Assembly (NCBI RefSeq): GCF_937912035.1
Contig: NZ_CALDPF010000043.1
Location: 62,001-126,000 of the forward strand
Direction of reading: 5' to 3'
From: an uncultured Bacteroides sp.
Lineage (GTDB): Bacteria; Bacteroidota; Bacteroidia; Bacteroidales; Bacteroidaceae
Length of the DNA: 64,000 nucleotides
This document shows, one piece after another, positions 53,092 through 62,541 of the stretch; the first letter of the stretch is position 1, and every line of letters begins with the position of its first letter. The notes beneath the pieces are model-generated. The model was not told where the DNA came from. It searched no databases and saw only the letters and a program-made list of their open reading frames with translations. The position numbers and the translations under genes were made by a program.

Positions 53092-54837
53092 ATGAATTGG
53101 AGTTCAAAAGAATTTATATGGTTGGACTGGTTAGTACTAATCATAGGAATATTGGGAGTAGCATGGGCCGTCTGGCGCGCGGTAAGAAAAGACAAACTTG
53201 CAATGCAAGGAGCAGACAGTCAGGATTATTTATTTGGTAAAGGAGAACCTTGGTATGTCATAGGAGCCGCAATTTTTGCTGCTAATATAGGTTCAGAACA
53301 CTTAGTAGGTCTTGCAGGAACAGGAGCTAAAGACGGCGTGGGTATGGCACACTGGGAAATGCAAGGTTGGATGATTCTTATCCTCGGCTGGCTATTTGTG
53401 CCATTCTATCAGTTACTTAACAATAAAATGGGTAAGATAATCACTATGCCGGATTTCTTGAAATACCGCTACACTCAGAGAACAGGCTCATGGTTGAGCA
53501 TCATCACACTTATAGCCTATATTCTCACAAAAGTGAGTGTAACAGCTTTCACCGGTGGTATCTTCTTCGAATATCTGCTCGGACTTCCTTTCTGGTGGGG
53601 AGCTTTGGGACTGATTGCAATTACAGCCGTATTTACAGTATTGGGTGGCATGAAAGGTGTGATGACAATGTCAGCTATACAGACCCCTATCCTGATTATC
53701 GGTTCATTCCTTGTTCTATTCCTCGGATTGTCTGCACTTGGACAAGGAAGCATAGCCGACGGATGGAGCAACATGATGGATTACGCACGTTCCGCTCACG
53801 ACGGATATGGAATAAACCACATGTTCCACTGGGATGAAGGTGATCCTATGTATCCTAAATTCCCTGGATTTGCAGTATTCATCGGAGCATCTATCATCGG
53901 TTTCTGGTACTGGTGTACTGACCAGCATATTGTTCAGCGTGTACTTGGACAGCAGAAAGGCGAATCGGACGACGTAGTAATGAAACGTGCCCGCAGAGGT
54001 AGTATCGCTGCCGGTTATTTCAAACTTCTTCCTGTTTTCATGTTCCTTATCCCAGGTATGGTAGCTGTAGCCTTGGCACAAGATCCAAACAGTGGTATTG
54101 TAATGGATCTTACAAACCAGCACGACACTGACGGAGCATTTGCAATGATGGTGAAAAATATTCTTCCTGCAGGTGTGAAAGGATTGGTAACAATCGGTTT
54201 CATATGTGCCTTGGTTACATCTCTGGCAGCGTTCTTCAACAGTTGTGCAACTCTGTTTACAGAAGACTTCTACAAACCAATGCGTCAGGGCAAGAGCGAA
54301 GCACACTATGTATTCGTAGGACGAGTAGCTACAGTAGTAGTTGTTATCCTCGGATTGCTATGGTTACCTATCATGATGAACATGGATAATCTCTACAGCT
54401 ATCTGCAAGACATCCAATCACTGTTGGCACCTGCAATGGTAGCAGTATTTACACTAGGTATTTTCTCTAAGAAAATCACTCCTAAGGCTGGCGAATGGGG
54501 ACTTATCGGAGGTTTCATCATTGGCATGGTAAGGCTCGTTACTAACGTAATAACAAAAAGCGGTTCAGCAACAATGGAAGGAGCGTTTTGGGATGCTACA
54601 GCATGGTTCTGGCAGACTAACTGGTTGATTTTTGAAATATGGTTACTGGTATTCCTGATGATAATGATGGCTGTAGTGTCATGTTTCACCCCAAAACCTT
54701 CTGCACAGCAGATTGAAGCTATAACATTCACAGGTAGTTACAAGGAACTTATCAGAAAGAGCTGGAATAAGTGGGATGTAATAGCATCACTTGGAGTTAT
54801 ACTCCTTTGCGGATTATTCTACGCTTATTTCTGGTAA
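53092..54837 (+). CDS. Sodium/solute symporter (SSS family), probable arabinose or monosaccharide carrier
   Basis: The 581-residue protein has 13-14 membrane segments, with the SSS elements ANIGSEHLVGLAGTGAKDG near residue 63 (substrate- and sodium-site helix), FKYRYTQRTGS-like PDFLKYRYTQRTGSWL, and WYWCTDQHIVQRVLG. It is of the SGLT-like sugar group. Flanked by a mutarotase and arabinose enzymes, it most likely brings L-arabinose into the cell. Confidence 0.9.
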   Translation: MNWSSKEFIWLDWLVLIIGILGVAWAVWRAVRKDKLAMQGADSQDYLFGKGEPWYVIGAAIFAANIGSEHLVGLAGTGAKDGVGMAHWEMQGWMILILGWLFVPFYQLLNNKMGKIITMPDFLKYRYTQRTGSWLSIITLIAYILTKVSVTAFTGGIFFEYLLGLPFWWGALGLIAITAVFTVLGGMKGVMTMSAIQTPILIIGSFLVLFLGLSALGQGSIADGWSNMMDYARSAHDGYGINHMFHWDEGDPMYPKFPGFAVFIGASIIGFWYWCTDQHIVQRVLGQQKGESDDVVMKRARRGSIAAGYFKLLPVFMFLIPGMVAVALAQDPNSGIVMDLTNQHDTDGAFAMMVKNILPAGVKGLVTIGFICALVTSLAAFFNSCATLFTEDFYKPMRQGKSEAHYVFVGRVATVVVVILGLLWLPIMMNMDNLYSYLQDIQSLLAPAMVAVFTLGIFSKKITPKAGEWGLIGGFIIGMVRLVTNVITKSGSATMEGAFWDATAWFWQTNWLIFEIWLLVFLMIMMAVVSCFTPKPSAQQIEAITFTGSYKELIRKSWNKWDVIASLGVILLCGLFYAYFW

Positions 54838-54846
54838 AAAGAATAA

Positions 54847-54888
54847 ATATTGTTCTACATTTGTATTCGAAAAAATGTAGAACAATAT
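54847..54888. promoter_or_regulatory. Perfect 16-bp inverted repeat before the Nudix regulator
   Basis: Arms at 54847-54862 and 54873-54888 are exact complements with a ten-base spacer. The repeat starts ten bases after the symporter stop and ends 15 bases before the preferred regulator start. There is no T tract, so an operator (possibly for the regulator itself) or a leader hairpin that lowers its translation is more likely than a terminator. Confidence 0.5.
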
Positions 54889-54903
54889 AAAATCTGTACT
54901 TAC

Positions 54904-55581
54904 ATGACAGCATATTACAAACAAAATCCAAAATTCTACGTCGGCATAGACTGTATTATATTCGGTTTTGACAAAGGCGAACTGAATCTCCTCCTGCTAA
55001 AGAGAAATTTTGAGCCGGCTAAAGGGAAATGGTCTCTTATGGGAGGATTTATACAGGAAAACGAAAGTGCAGACGATGCAGCGAAACGTGTATTGAGTGA
55101 ACTGACAGGACTTGAGAATGTTTACATGGAACAAATAGGCGCATTCGGTGCAGTAGACAGAGATCCTGGAGAACGTGTCATATCACTTGCATACTACGCA
55201 CTGATAAACATAAATGAATACGACCGTGAACTGGTACAGCAACACAACGCACATTGGGTTAATATCAATGAAGTGCCTGAACTGATTTTCGATCATTCGG
55301 AAATGGTAAGAAAAGCCAGAAAGATGATGAAAGAAAAAGCTTCGCACAAACCGATAGGATTCAATCTGCTACCTGAACTGTTCACCCTGACACAACTGCA
55401 AAATCTTTATGAAGCCATTTATGGTGAAACCATGGACAAGAGAAACTTCCGCAAGCGCATAGCCGAAATGGACTTTATAGAACAGACAGACAAAATAGAC
55501 AAAACCGGATCGAAAAGAGGTGCACGCCTGTTCAAATTTAATGACAAGGCATACGAAAAGGATCCGAAATTCAAAATTTGA
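54904..55581 (+). CDS. araR: Nudix-domain transcriptional regulator of arabinose use (AraR-type)
   Basis: The ATG at 54904 gives 225 residues; the frame runs back to 54850 through the inverted repeat. Residues about 10-140 are a Nudix fold, but the box is degenerate (GGFIQENESADDAAKRVLSELTGL lacks the REXXEE core), so hydrolase activity is doubtful. The C-terminal winged helix has NLYEAIYGETMDKRNFRKRIAEMDFI. Bacteroides AraR is such a Nudix-derived sugar-responsive regulator, and the araD-araA-araB neighbours agree. Confidence 0.85.
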   Translation: MTAYYKQNPKFYVGIDCIIFGFDKGELNLLLLKRNFEPAKGKWSLMGGFIQENESADDAAKRVLSELTGLENVYMEQIGAFGAVDRDPGERVISLAYYALININEYDRELVQQHNAHWVNINEVPELIFDHSEMVRKARKMMKEKASHKPIGFNLLPELFTLTQLQNLYEAIYGETMDKRNFRKRIAEMDFIEQTDKIDKTGSKRGARLFKFNDKAYEKDPKFKI

Positions 55582-55601
55582 CTTAAAAAAAGAACTCAAA
55601 T

Positions 55602-56291
55602 ATGTTAGAAGCATTAAAAGAAAAAGTATTCCATGCCAATCTTGATTTGGTGAAACATGGACTTGTTATTTTCACTTGGGGAAACGTTTCTGCCATTGAC
55701 CGCGAAACAGGACTTGTAGTAATCAAGCCTAGTGGCGTTTCATACGACGAGATGAAAGCAGAAGACATGGTAGTAGTTGATCTGGAAGGCAAAGTAGTAG
55801 AAGGCAATCTTCGTCCGTCAAGCGACACTCCTACTCACCTTGTACTTTATAAGGCATTCCCTGAAATTGGCGGTGTGGTACATACTCACTCCACTTATGC
55901 CACAGCCTGGGCACAGGCCGGACTTGACATTCCAAACATAGGAACAACTCATGCCGACTATTTCCACGAAGCTATTCCTTGCACTGCAGATATGACAGAA
56001 GAAGAAGTGAAAGGTGAATACGAAAAGGAAACAGGAAATGTGATAGTAAAACGTTTCGAAGGAATGAATCCGATACACACTCCGGGAGTATTAGTGAAGA
56101 ACCACGGTCCTTTCTCATGGGGTAAGGATGCCAACGATGCAGTTCATAATGCCGTAGTTATGGAACAGGTAGCCAAAATGGCAAGCATTGCATATGCAGC
56201 TAACCCAAACCTTACGATGAATCCTCTGCTGGTGGAAAAACACTTCAACCGCAAGCATGGTCCTAACGCTTACTACGGACAGAAAAAGTAA
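55602..56291 (+). CDS. araD: L-ribulose-5-phosphate 4-epimerase AraD
   Basis: The 229-residue class II aldolase-like protein has the fold's TWGNVSAIDRETGLVVIKPSGVSYDEM, the metal ligands in VVHTHSTYATAWAQAG (HTH) and the later NHGPFSWG with His. It makes D-xylulose 5-phosphate from L-ribulose 5-phosphate. It starts 20 bases after the regulator. Confidence 0.94.
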   Translation: MLEALKEKVFHANLDLVKHGLVIFTWGNVSAIDRETGLVVIKPSGVSYDEMKAEDMVVVDLEGKVVEGNLRPSSDTPTHLVLYKAFPEIGGVVHTHSTYATAWAQAGLDIPNIGTTHADYFHEAIPCTADMTEEEVKGEYEKETGNVIVKRFEGMNPIHTPGVLVKNHGPFSWGKDANDAVHNAVVMEQVAKMASIAYAANPNLTMNPLLVEKHFNRKHGPNAYYGQKK

Positions 56292-56355
56292 AAACATCTG
56301 AAATTAATAAATACTGAAATAAACAAATTATTACCTATTAATAAAATAAAAAATT

Positions 56356-57882
56356 ATGAACGCATTCAGTCAGTATGAAGTATGGTTCGTAACCGGAGCA
56401 CAGCTCCTTTACGGAGGCGACGCAGTAATAGCAGTCGATGCACACAGTAATGAAATGGTAGCAGGTCTTAACGAAAGTGGAAAACTTCCTGTTAAGGTTG
56501 TATATAAAGGCACTGCAAATTCTTCAAAAGAAGTAGAAGCAGTATTCAAGGCAGCAAACAATGATGAAAAATGTATCGGTGTAATCACATGGATGCATAC
56601 ATTCTCTCCTGCCAAGATGTGGATTCACGGACTTCAGCAGTTGAAGAAACCTTTGCTGCACCTACACACTCAGTTCAACAAGGAAATTCCTTGGGACACT
56701 ATGGACATGGACTTCATGAACCTTAACCAGAGCGCACATGGCGACCGTGAGTTCGGTCATATCTGCACTCGTATGCGTGTTCGCCGCAAGGTGGTTGTAG
56801 GCTACTGGAAAGACGAAGAAACACTCAGCAAGATTGCTGTTTGGATGAGAGTATGTGCTGCTTGGGCTGATTCTCAGGATATGCTTATTTTACGTTTCGG
56901 CGACCAGATGAACAATGTAGCCGTAACAGACGGTGACAAAGTTGAAGCTGAACAGCGCATGGGTTACCACGTTGACTATTGCCCAGTAAGCGAACTGATG
57001 GAATATCACAAGAATATCAAGGACGAAGAAGTTGAAGCTTTGGTTAAAACTTACTTCAGCGAATATGACCATGATGCAGAACTTGAAGACAAGTCAACTG
57101 AAGCATATCAGAAAGTATGGAATGCAGCTAAGGCAGAACTTGCTCTTCGTGCTATCCTGAAAGCTAAAGGTGCCAAAGGTTTCACTACAAACTTCGACGA
57201 CCTCGGACAGACAGACGGCAGCCATTTCGACCAGATTCCGGGTCTTGCTTCACAGCGTCTTATGGCAGAAGGCTACGGCTTCGGTGCTGAAGGTGACTGG
57301 AAATCAGCAGCTCTCTACCGCACTGTATGGGTAATGAATCAGGGACTTGCAAACGGTTGCTCATTCCTTGAAGACTATACTCTGAACTTCGATGGCAAAA
57401 ACAGCTCAATCCTTCAGGCACATATGCTGGAAGTTTGTCCGTTAATAGCAGCCAAGAAACCTCGTCTGGAAGTTCACTTCCTCGGCATTGGTATCCGCAA
57501 GAGCCAGACTGCACGCCTTGTGTTTACATCTAAAGTCGGAACAGGATGTACAGCTACAGTTGTTGACCTCGGAAACCGTTTCCGTCTCATCGTAAACGAT
57601 GTAGAATGTATCGAACCAAAACCATTGCCAAAACTTCCTGTTGCTTCCGCTCTTTGGAAACCAATGCCTGACTTCGAAACAGGTGCTGGTGCATGGATTC
57701 TTGCAGGTGGTACTCACCACTCTTGCTTCTCATACGATCTGACAGCAGAATACTGGGAAGACTATGCAGAAATCGCAGGTATCGAAATGGTTCATATCAA
57801 CAAAGATACTACTATCAGTGAGTTCAAGAAAGAGCTTCGCATGAATGAAGTTTACTACATGCTGAACAAAGCTCTTTGCTAA
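56356..57882 (+). CDS. araA: L-arabinose isomerase AraA
   Basis: The 508-residue enzyme has the FVTGAQLLYGG start, the conserved HTQFNKEIPWDTMDMDFMNL and NQSAHGDREFG, metal-site Glu in the AEGYGFGAEGDWK segment and HMLEVCP, and the C-terminal GGTHHS. It converts L-arabinose to L-ribulose in the cytoplasm. The 64-base spacer before it is AT-rich, without a clear promoter, so it is probably co-transcribed with araD. Confidence 0.96.
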   Translation: MNAFSQYEVWFVTGAQLLYGGDAVIAVDAHSNEMVAGLNESGKLPVKVVYKGTANSSKEVEAVFKAANNDEKCIGVITWMHTFSPAKMWIHGLQQLKKPLLHLHTQFNKEIPWDTMDMDFMNLNQSAHGDREFGHICTRMRVRRKVVVGYWKDEETLSKIAVWMRVCAAWADSQDMLILRFGDQMNNVAVTDGDKVEAEQRMGYHVDYCPVSELMEYHKNIKDEEVEALVKTYFSEYDHDAELEDKSTEAYQKVWNAAKAELALRAILKAKGAKGFTTNFDDLGQTDGSHFDQIPGLASQRLMAEGYGFGAEGDWKSAALYRTVWVMNQGLANGCSFLEDYTLNFDGKNSSILQAHMLEVCPLIAAKKPRLEVHFLGIGIRKSQTARLVFTSKVGTGCTATVVDLGNRFRLIVNDVECIEPKPLPKLPVASALWKPMPDFETGAGAWILAGGTHHSCFSYDLTAEYWEDYAEIAGIEMVHINKDTTISEFKKELRMNEVYYMLNKALC

Positions 57883-57906
57883 TAAATTGATTATATTGCC
57901 TTAATT

Positions 57907-57949
57907 AAAAGTGCTCGGCGAGCAATCGTTTGTAGCACTTTTATTTTTT
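57907..57949 (+). terminator. Intrinsic terminator-like hairpin between araA and araB
   Basis: AAAAGTGCT (57907-57915) pairs with AGCACTTTT (57934-57942), followed by a seven-T run. As araB follows on the same strand 24 bases later with no evident promoter of its own, the hairpin may be a partial terminator that lowers kinase relative to isomerase levels. Confidence 0.65.
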
Positions 57950-57972
57950 TAGAACTTAAAAACTTAAAATCT

Positions 57973-59571
57973 ATGAGTCTTAATGCTAAATCAACAATAG
58001 AAAGCGGGAAAGCCATTTTGGGTATCGAATTCGGTTCTACAAGAATCAAGGCTGTATTGATAGACGAAGAAAACAAGCCTATCGCACAAGGAAGCCACAC
58101 ATGGGAAAACCAACTTGAAAACGGTTTGTGGACATATAGTATTGATGCTATATGGAACGGAGTACAGGACTGTTATGCAAACCTCCGCGCAAACGTAAAC
58201 AAGGAATACGGAATTGAAATTGAAACTCTGGCTGCAATTGGTGTGAGCGCAATGATGCACGGCTATATGGCTTTCAACGACAAAGAAGAAATCCTCGTAC
58301 CTTTCCGCACATGGAGAAACACCAACACAGGTAAGGCTGCCGCAGAATTGTCTGAACTGTTCGTATATAACATTCCTTTGAGATGGAGTATATCACATCT
58401 CTATCAGGCTATCCTCAATAAGGAAGAACACGTAAAAGACATAACATTCCTAACAACATTGGCAGGATATGTACACTGGCAGATAACAGGGGAAAAAGTT
58501 CTTGGAATAGGTGATGCATCCGGTATGCTGCCTATCAATCCCGAAACAAAGAACTATTCTGCCGAAATGGTAAAGAAATTCAACAATCTCGTAGCTCCAT
58601 ACGGATTTAACTGGACTCTTGAAGATATTCTTCCTAAAGTCCTTCTGGCTGGCGAAAATGCAGGTTGCCTTACAGAAAAAGGTGCAAAAATGCTCGACGT
58701 GTCAGGACATCTGAAAGCAGGTATCCCTGTTTGTCCTCCTGAAGGCGATGCCGGAACTGGTATGGTAGCTACAAATGCTGTTAAACAGCGCACAGGCAAC
58801 GTATCTGCAGGTACTTCTTCTTTCTCAATGATTGTATTGGAAAAAGACTTGTCTAAACCATACGAAATGATTGATATGGTCACTACTCCTGACGGAAGCC
58901 TTGTGGCAATGGTTCACTGCAACAACTGTACTTCCGACCTAAACGCATGGGTAAACATCTTCAAGGAATATCAGGAGCTGATGGGCATTCCTGTAGATAT
59001 GGACGAGATATTCGGAAAACTTTACAACAACGCCCTGAAAGGTGATGCAGACTGCGGCGGACTTATCTCATACAACTACTTCTCAGGCGAACCTGTAACA
59101 GGACTTGAAGAAGGCCGCCCGCTATTCGTTCGTAATGCAAGTGATAAATTCAACCTTGCCAACTTCATGCGCGCACATCTGTATGCTTCTGTAGGAGTGC
59201 TGAAAATAGGTAACGACATCCTGTTCAATGAAGAGAAAATCAAGGTTGACAGAATCACAGGACATGGTGGTCTGTTCAGAACTAAAGGTGTAGGACAAAG
59301 AGTTCTTGCCGCAGCCATCAACTCTCCTATATCGGTAATGGAAACAGCAGGCGAAGGCGGTGCATGGGGAATAGCACTACTTGGTTCTTATTTAGTAAAC
59401 AATGACAAAAAACAATCACTTGCCGACTTCCTGGATGAAAAGGTATTTGCCGGAAATACAGGTACAGAAGTATCTCCTACTGCAGAAGATGTAGCAGGAT
59501 TCAACAAATACATAGAAAACTACAAAGCTTGCATACCTGTTGAAGAAGCTGCTGTGAAATACAAAAAGTAA
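57973..59571 (+). CDS. araB: FGGY-family carbohydrate kinase, ribulokinase role
   Basis: The 532-residue sugar kinase has GIEFGSTRIKAVLIDEENKP (ATPase phosphate loop), GVSAMMHGYMAFN, GDASGMLPIN and the C-terminal ITGHGGLFRTKGVG and ETAGEGGAWGIALLG. By residues it resembles xylulokinase-like members as much as classical AraB; position after araD-araA points to L-ribulokinase, the missing step of the pathway. Confidence 0.87.
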   Translation: MSLNAKSTIESGKAILGIEFGSTRIKAVLIDEENKPIAQGSHTWENQLENGLWTYSIDAIWNGVQDCYANLRANVNKEYGIEIETLAAIGVSAMMHGYMAFNDKEEILVPFRTWRNTNTGKAAAELSELFVYNIPLRWSISHLYQAILNKEEHVKDITFLTTLAGYVHWQITGEKVLGIGDASGMLPINPETKNYSAEMVKKFNNLVAPYGFNWTLEDILPKVLLAGENAGCLTEKGAKMLDVSGHLKAGIPVCPPEGDAGTGMVATNAVKQRTGNVSAGTSSFSMIVLEKDLSKPYEMIDMVTTPDGSLVAMVHCNNCTSDLNAWVNIFKEYQELMGIPVDMDEIFGKLYNNALKGDADCGGLISYNYFSGEPVTGLEEGRPLFVRNASDKFNLANFMRAHLYASVGVLKIGNDILFNEEKIKVDRITGHGGLFRTKGVGQRVLAAAINSPISVMETAGEGGAWGIALLGSYLVNNDKKQSLADFLDEKVFAGNTGTEVSPTAEDVAGFNKYIENYKACIPVEEAAVKYKK

Positions 59572-59604
59572 CAATAAATATTGACAATAAGTAAGTATAA
59601 AACG

Positions 59605-59669
59605 ACCTGAATAACTGATTATTCAATCTTAGTATTGATAAAAAAGCTGTTATTCAGGTTGTGTTTTAC
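59605..59669 (+). terminator. Terminator at the end of the arabinose operon
   Basis: ACCTGAATAAC (59605-59615) and GTTATTCAGGT (59649-59659) form an 11-bp stem followed by a T-rich GTGTTTT. It separates araB from the transketolase promoter. Confidence 0.65.
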
Positions 59670-59681
59670 ATATAAATGTTA

Positions 59682-59689
59682 TATTTTTG
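59682..59689 (+). promoter_or_regulatory. Promoter -7 box of the transketolase gene
   Basis: TATTTTTG lies 61 bases before the ATG, with a TTG about 20 bases upstream as -33 element inside the terminator's right arm. This gives tkt-rpiB a start independent of the ara operon. Confidence 0.5.
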
Positions 59690-59750
59690 CTCCCAAATTC
59701 ATATAACACAGAAAGCTGATAAAAAATATTCAATAAAATAACAAACTAAT

Positions 59751-61766
59751 ATGAACAGCAAACAAGTAATGAACCATGCTGCAGACAATATCCGTATTCT
59801 GGCAGCTTCAATGGTAGAAAAAGCTAAGTCAGGACACCCTGGTGGTGCTATGGGTGGTGCAGACTTTATCAATGTTCTTTATTCGGAATATCTGCAGTAC
59901 GACCCTAAAAATCCTAAATGGGAAGGAAGAGACCGTTTCTTCCTTGATCCGGGACACATGTCTCCTATGCTGTATTCACAATTGGCTTTAGCCGGAAAAT
60001 TCACTATCGATGAGTTGAAAGAGTTCCGTCAATGGGGTTCACCTACTCCGGGACATCCTGAAGTTGATGTAGAACGCGGTATTGAAAATACATCCGGACC
60101 ACTTGGACAGGGACATACATTTGCTGTGGGTGCCGCTATTGCAGCCAAATTCCTTGCTGCACGTACAGGTAACCCTACTTTCGCTAAAGAAACTATCTAC
60201 GCATATATTTCTGATGGTGGTATTCAGGAAGAAATATCACAAGGTAGCGGACGTATAGCAGGTCATTTGGGACTTGATAATCTTATCATGTTCTACGACT
60301 CAAACGATATCCAGCTTTCTACTGAGACAAAAGAAGTAATGACAGAAGACACTGCCATGAAATACCGTGCATGGGGTTGGTACGTTATTGAAATAAACGG
60401 TAACGACTGCGACGAAATACGCAAAGCCATAGAAGCAGCTAAAGCAGAAACAAAACGTCCAACTCTTATTATTGGTAAATGTATCATGGGTAAGGGTGCG
60501 CGTAAGGACGACAATTCTTCATACGAAAACAGTTGCAAGACTCACGGTGCTCCTCTTGGTGGTGATGCTTACAAAAATACAATTATTAATCTGGGAGCTG
60601 ACCCTGAGAATCCATTCGTTATCTTCGATGATGTAAAAGAAATATATGCCAAACGTGCTCAGGAACTTGAAACAATCGTTGCTGCAAGATACGAAGAAGA
60701 AAAGGCATGGGCTGCTGCAAATCCGGAAAAGGCTACCCAACTCAAAGAATGGTTCAGCGGAAATGCACCAAAAGTAGACTGGTCAAAAATACAGCTCAAG
60801 GCCAACGATGCTACACGTAACGCATCAGCTGCGGCTCTTAGTATCCTTGCAGAACAGGTACCTAACATGATCTGTTCTTCTGCAGACCTTTCAAACTCCG
60901 ACAAAACTGACGGTTTCTTGAAGAAAACTCATGCATTCCAGTCAGGTGACTTCAGTGGAGCATTCTTACAGGCTGGTGTTGCCGAACTTACTATGGCGTG
61001 CTGCTGTCTTGGTATGGCTCTTCACGGTGGTGTTATCGCTGCATGCGGTACATTCTTTGTATTCTCAGACTATATGAAACCTGCAGTACGTATGGCTGCT
61101 TTGATGCAATTGCCTGTCAAGTTCATATGGACTCATGATGCGTTCCGTGTAGGTGAAGACGGTCCTACTCACGAACCTGTAGAGCAGGAAGCTCAGATTC
61201 GTCTAATGGAAAAACTGAAAAACCACCACGGAAAGAACTCTATGCTTGTTCTTCGTCCTGCAGATGTTAAAGAAACAGCAGAGGCTTGGAAACTGGCGAT
61301 GGAAAACATTGACACTCCAACAGCTTTAATTCTTTCTCGCCAGAATGTTAACGACCTTCCTGAAAATACTAAATATGCCGAAGCTGCTAAAGGTGGATAT
61401 ATTGTTACTGACTCAGAAGGTACTCCAGATGTAATAATGGTTGCTTCAGGTTCTGAAGTTTCAACATTGGTTGCCGGTGCCGAACTGTTGAAAAAAGATG
61501 GTATCAAGACACGTATCGTATCTGTTCCATCTGAAGGTCTGTTCCGCAGCCAAAGTAAGGAATATCAGGAAAGCGTAATCCCTACAGGAGCTAAAGTATT
61601 CGGACTTACAGCAGGTCTTCCTGTAAACCTTGAAGGACTTGTTGGTCCTAACGGAAAAGTTTGGGGTCTTGAATCATTCGGTTTCTCTGCACCTTACAAG
61701 GTATTGGACGAAAAACTGGGATTCACAGCAGAAAATGTTTATAACCAAGTAAAAGCAATGTTATAA
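59751..61766 (+). CDS. tkt: Transketolase
   Basis: The 671-residue thiamine-diphosphate enzyme has AKSGHPGGAMGGADF near the N-terminus, the ThDP motif in ISDGGIQEEISQGSGRIAGHLGLDNLIMFYDSN-type sequence (GDG variant as SDG), and the pyrimidine-domain DAFRVGEDGPTHEPVEQ. It moves two-carbon units in the pentose phosphate pathway, using the xylulose 5-phosphate from arabinose. Its stop overlaps the rpiB start by one base. Confidence 0.96.
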   Translation: MNSKQVMNHAADNIRILAASMVEKAKSGHPGGAMGGADFINVLYSEYLQYDPKNPKWEGRDRFFLDPGHMSPMLYSQLALAGKFTIDELKEFRQWGSPTPGHPEVDVERGIENTSGPLGQGHTFAVGAAIAAKFLAARTGNPTFAKETIYAYISDGGIQEEISQGSGRIAGHLGLDNLIMFYDSNDIQLSTETKEVMTEDTAMKYRAWGWYVIEINGNDCDEIRKAIEAAKAETKRPTLIIGKCIMGKGARKDDNSSYENSCKTHGAPLGGDAYKNTIINLGADPENPFVIFDDVKEIYAKRAQELETIVAARYEEEKAWAAANPEKATQLKEWFSGNAPKVDWSKIQLKANDATRNASAAALSILAEQVPNMICSSADLSNSDKTDGFLKKTHAFQSGDFSGAFLQAGVAELTMACCCLGMALHGGVIAACGTFFVFSDYMKPAVRMAALMQLPVKFIWTHDAFRVGEDGPTHEPVEQEAQIRLMEKLKNHHGKNSMLVLRPADVKETAEAWKLAMENIDTPTALILSRQNVNDLPENTKYAEAAKGGYIVTDSEGTPDVIMVASGSEVSTLVAGAELLKKDGIKTRIVSVPSEGLFRSQSKEYQESVIPTGAKVFGLTAGLPVNLEGLVGPNGKVWGLESFGFSAPYKVLDEKLGFTAENVYNQVKAML

Positions 61767-62200
61767 TGAAAACAATAGGACTCGCATCCGACCATGCAGG
61801 ATTTGAATTGAAGGAATATGTTAAGCAGTGGTTGGAAGCAAAAGGATTGGAATACAAAGATTTTGGAACTTACTCCACTGCTAGTTGTGATTATCCTGAC
61901 TTCGCACATCCATTAGCAGAAGCTGTAGAGGCTGGCGAATGTTATCCTGGAATAGCCATTTGTGGTAGCGGTGAAGGTATAAGCATGACATTGAACAAAC
62001 ATCAGGGAATACGTGCAGCACTTTGTTGGATTCCTGAAATAGCAAAACTGTCACGCCAGCATAATAATGCAAATGTTCTTGTTATGCCGGGAAGATTCAT
62101 TGATACTGAAATGGCAGACAAGATTATGACAGAATTCTTCAATACTGAATTTGAAGGCGGACGTCATCAGGGTAGAATAGATAAAATCCCCGTAAAATAA
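61766..62200 (+). CDS. rpiB: Ribose 5-phosphate isomerase B
   Basis: The 144-residue protein has the RpiB/LacAB motifs ASDHAGFELKEYVKQWL, YPDFAHPLAEAVEAGE and CGSGEGISMTLNKHQGIRAA, the latter with the active-site Cys, and RQHNNANVLVMPGRF. It interconverts ribose and ribulose 5-phosphates. It is translationally coupled to the transketolase. Confidence 0.95.
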   Translation: MKTIGLASDHAGFELKEYVKQWLEAKGLEYKDFGTYSTASCDYPDFAHPLAEAVEAGECYPGIAICGSGEGISMTLNKHQGIRAALCWIPEIAKLSRQHNNANVLVMPGRFIDTEMADKIMTEFFNTEFEGGRHQGRIDKIPVK

Positions 62201-62226
62201 TCATTGTCTTTATAAGAATATTTAAG

Positions 62227-62264
62227 TAGGAAGATAGTCAATATGGCTTTCTTCCTATTTTTTT
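62227..62264 (+). terminator. Terminator after rpiB
   Basis: TAGGAAGA (62227-62234) pairs with TCTTCCTA (62250-62257), followed by seven Ts. It ends the tkt-rpiB transcript 27 bases after the rpiB stop. Confidence 0.8.
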
Positions 62265-62334
62265 ATACATTAGAATTAATAAAAATCACATTTCGTTTTG
62301 GAGAGATCAAAAAAATTATACCTAGATTTTCTGG

Positions 62335-62442
62335 TGCCGACCATAGTGAGCAGCATTGTCGACCATAGTGAGCAGCACTGTCGACCATAGTGAGCAGCAC
62401 TGCTGACTATAGTGGGCAGCTCTGCCGACAATAGTCAGCACC
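62335..62442. repeat. 22-bp tandem repeat array upstream of dnaB
   Basis: Five units of 22 bases (the last short) start at 62335, 62357, 62379, 62401 and 62423. Units 2 and 3 are identical and the others differ by a few bases. The core is GACCATAGTGAGCAGC, with dyad symmetry clearest in unit 4, around ACTATAGT. The array's outer edges (62333-62341 and 62434-62442) are themselves near-perfect complements. It occupies the 340-base spacer between rpiB and dnaB together with the rpiB terminator and dnaB promoter. Confidence 0.85.
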
Positions 62443-62512
62443 AAAATACGAAATAGCATTTTTTTTGCTATTAGTTATTCACGTTTATCCTAAATTATAA
62501 ATAGGAAAATCT

Positions 62513-62520
62513 TATCTTTG
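62513..62520 (+). promoter_or_regulatory. Promoter -7 box of dnaB
   Basis: TATCTTTG lies 21 bases before the ATG at 62542. It is 70 bases downstream of the tandem repeat array, so the array is outside the core promoter. Confidence 0.6.
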
Positions 62521-62541
62521 CAAAAAATTATACCATAGATA

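Noticed and set aside
62335..62442. Possible CRISPR array
   Set aside because: Units are contiguous 22-mers without unique spacers, and no cas genes are present.
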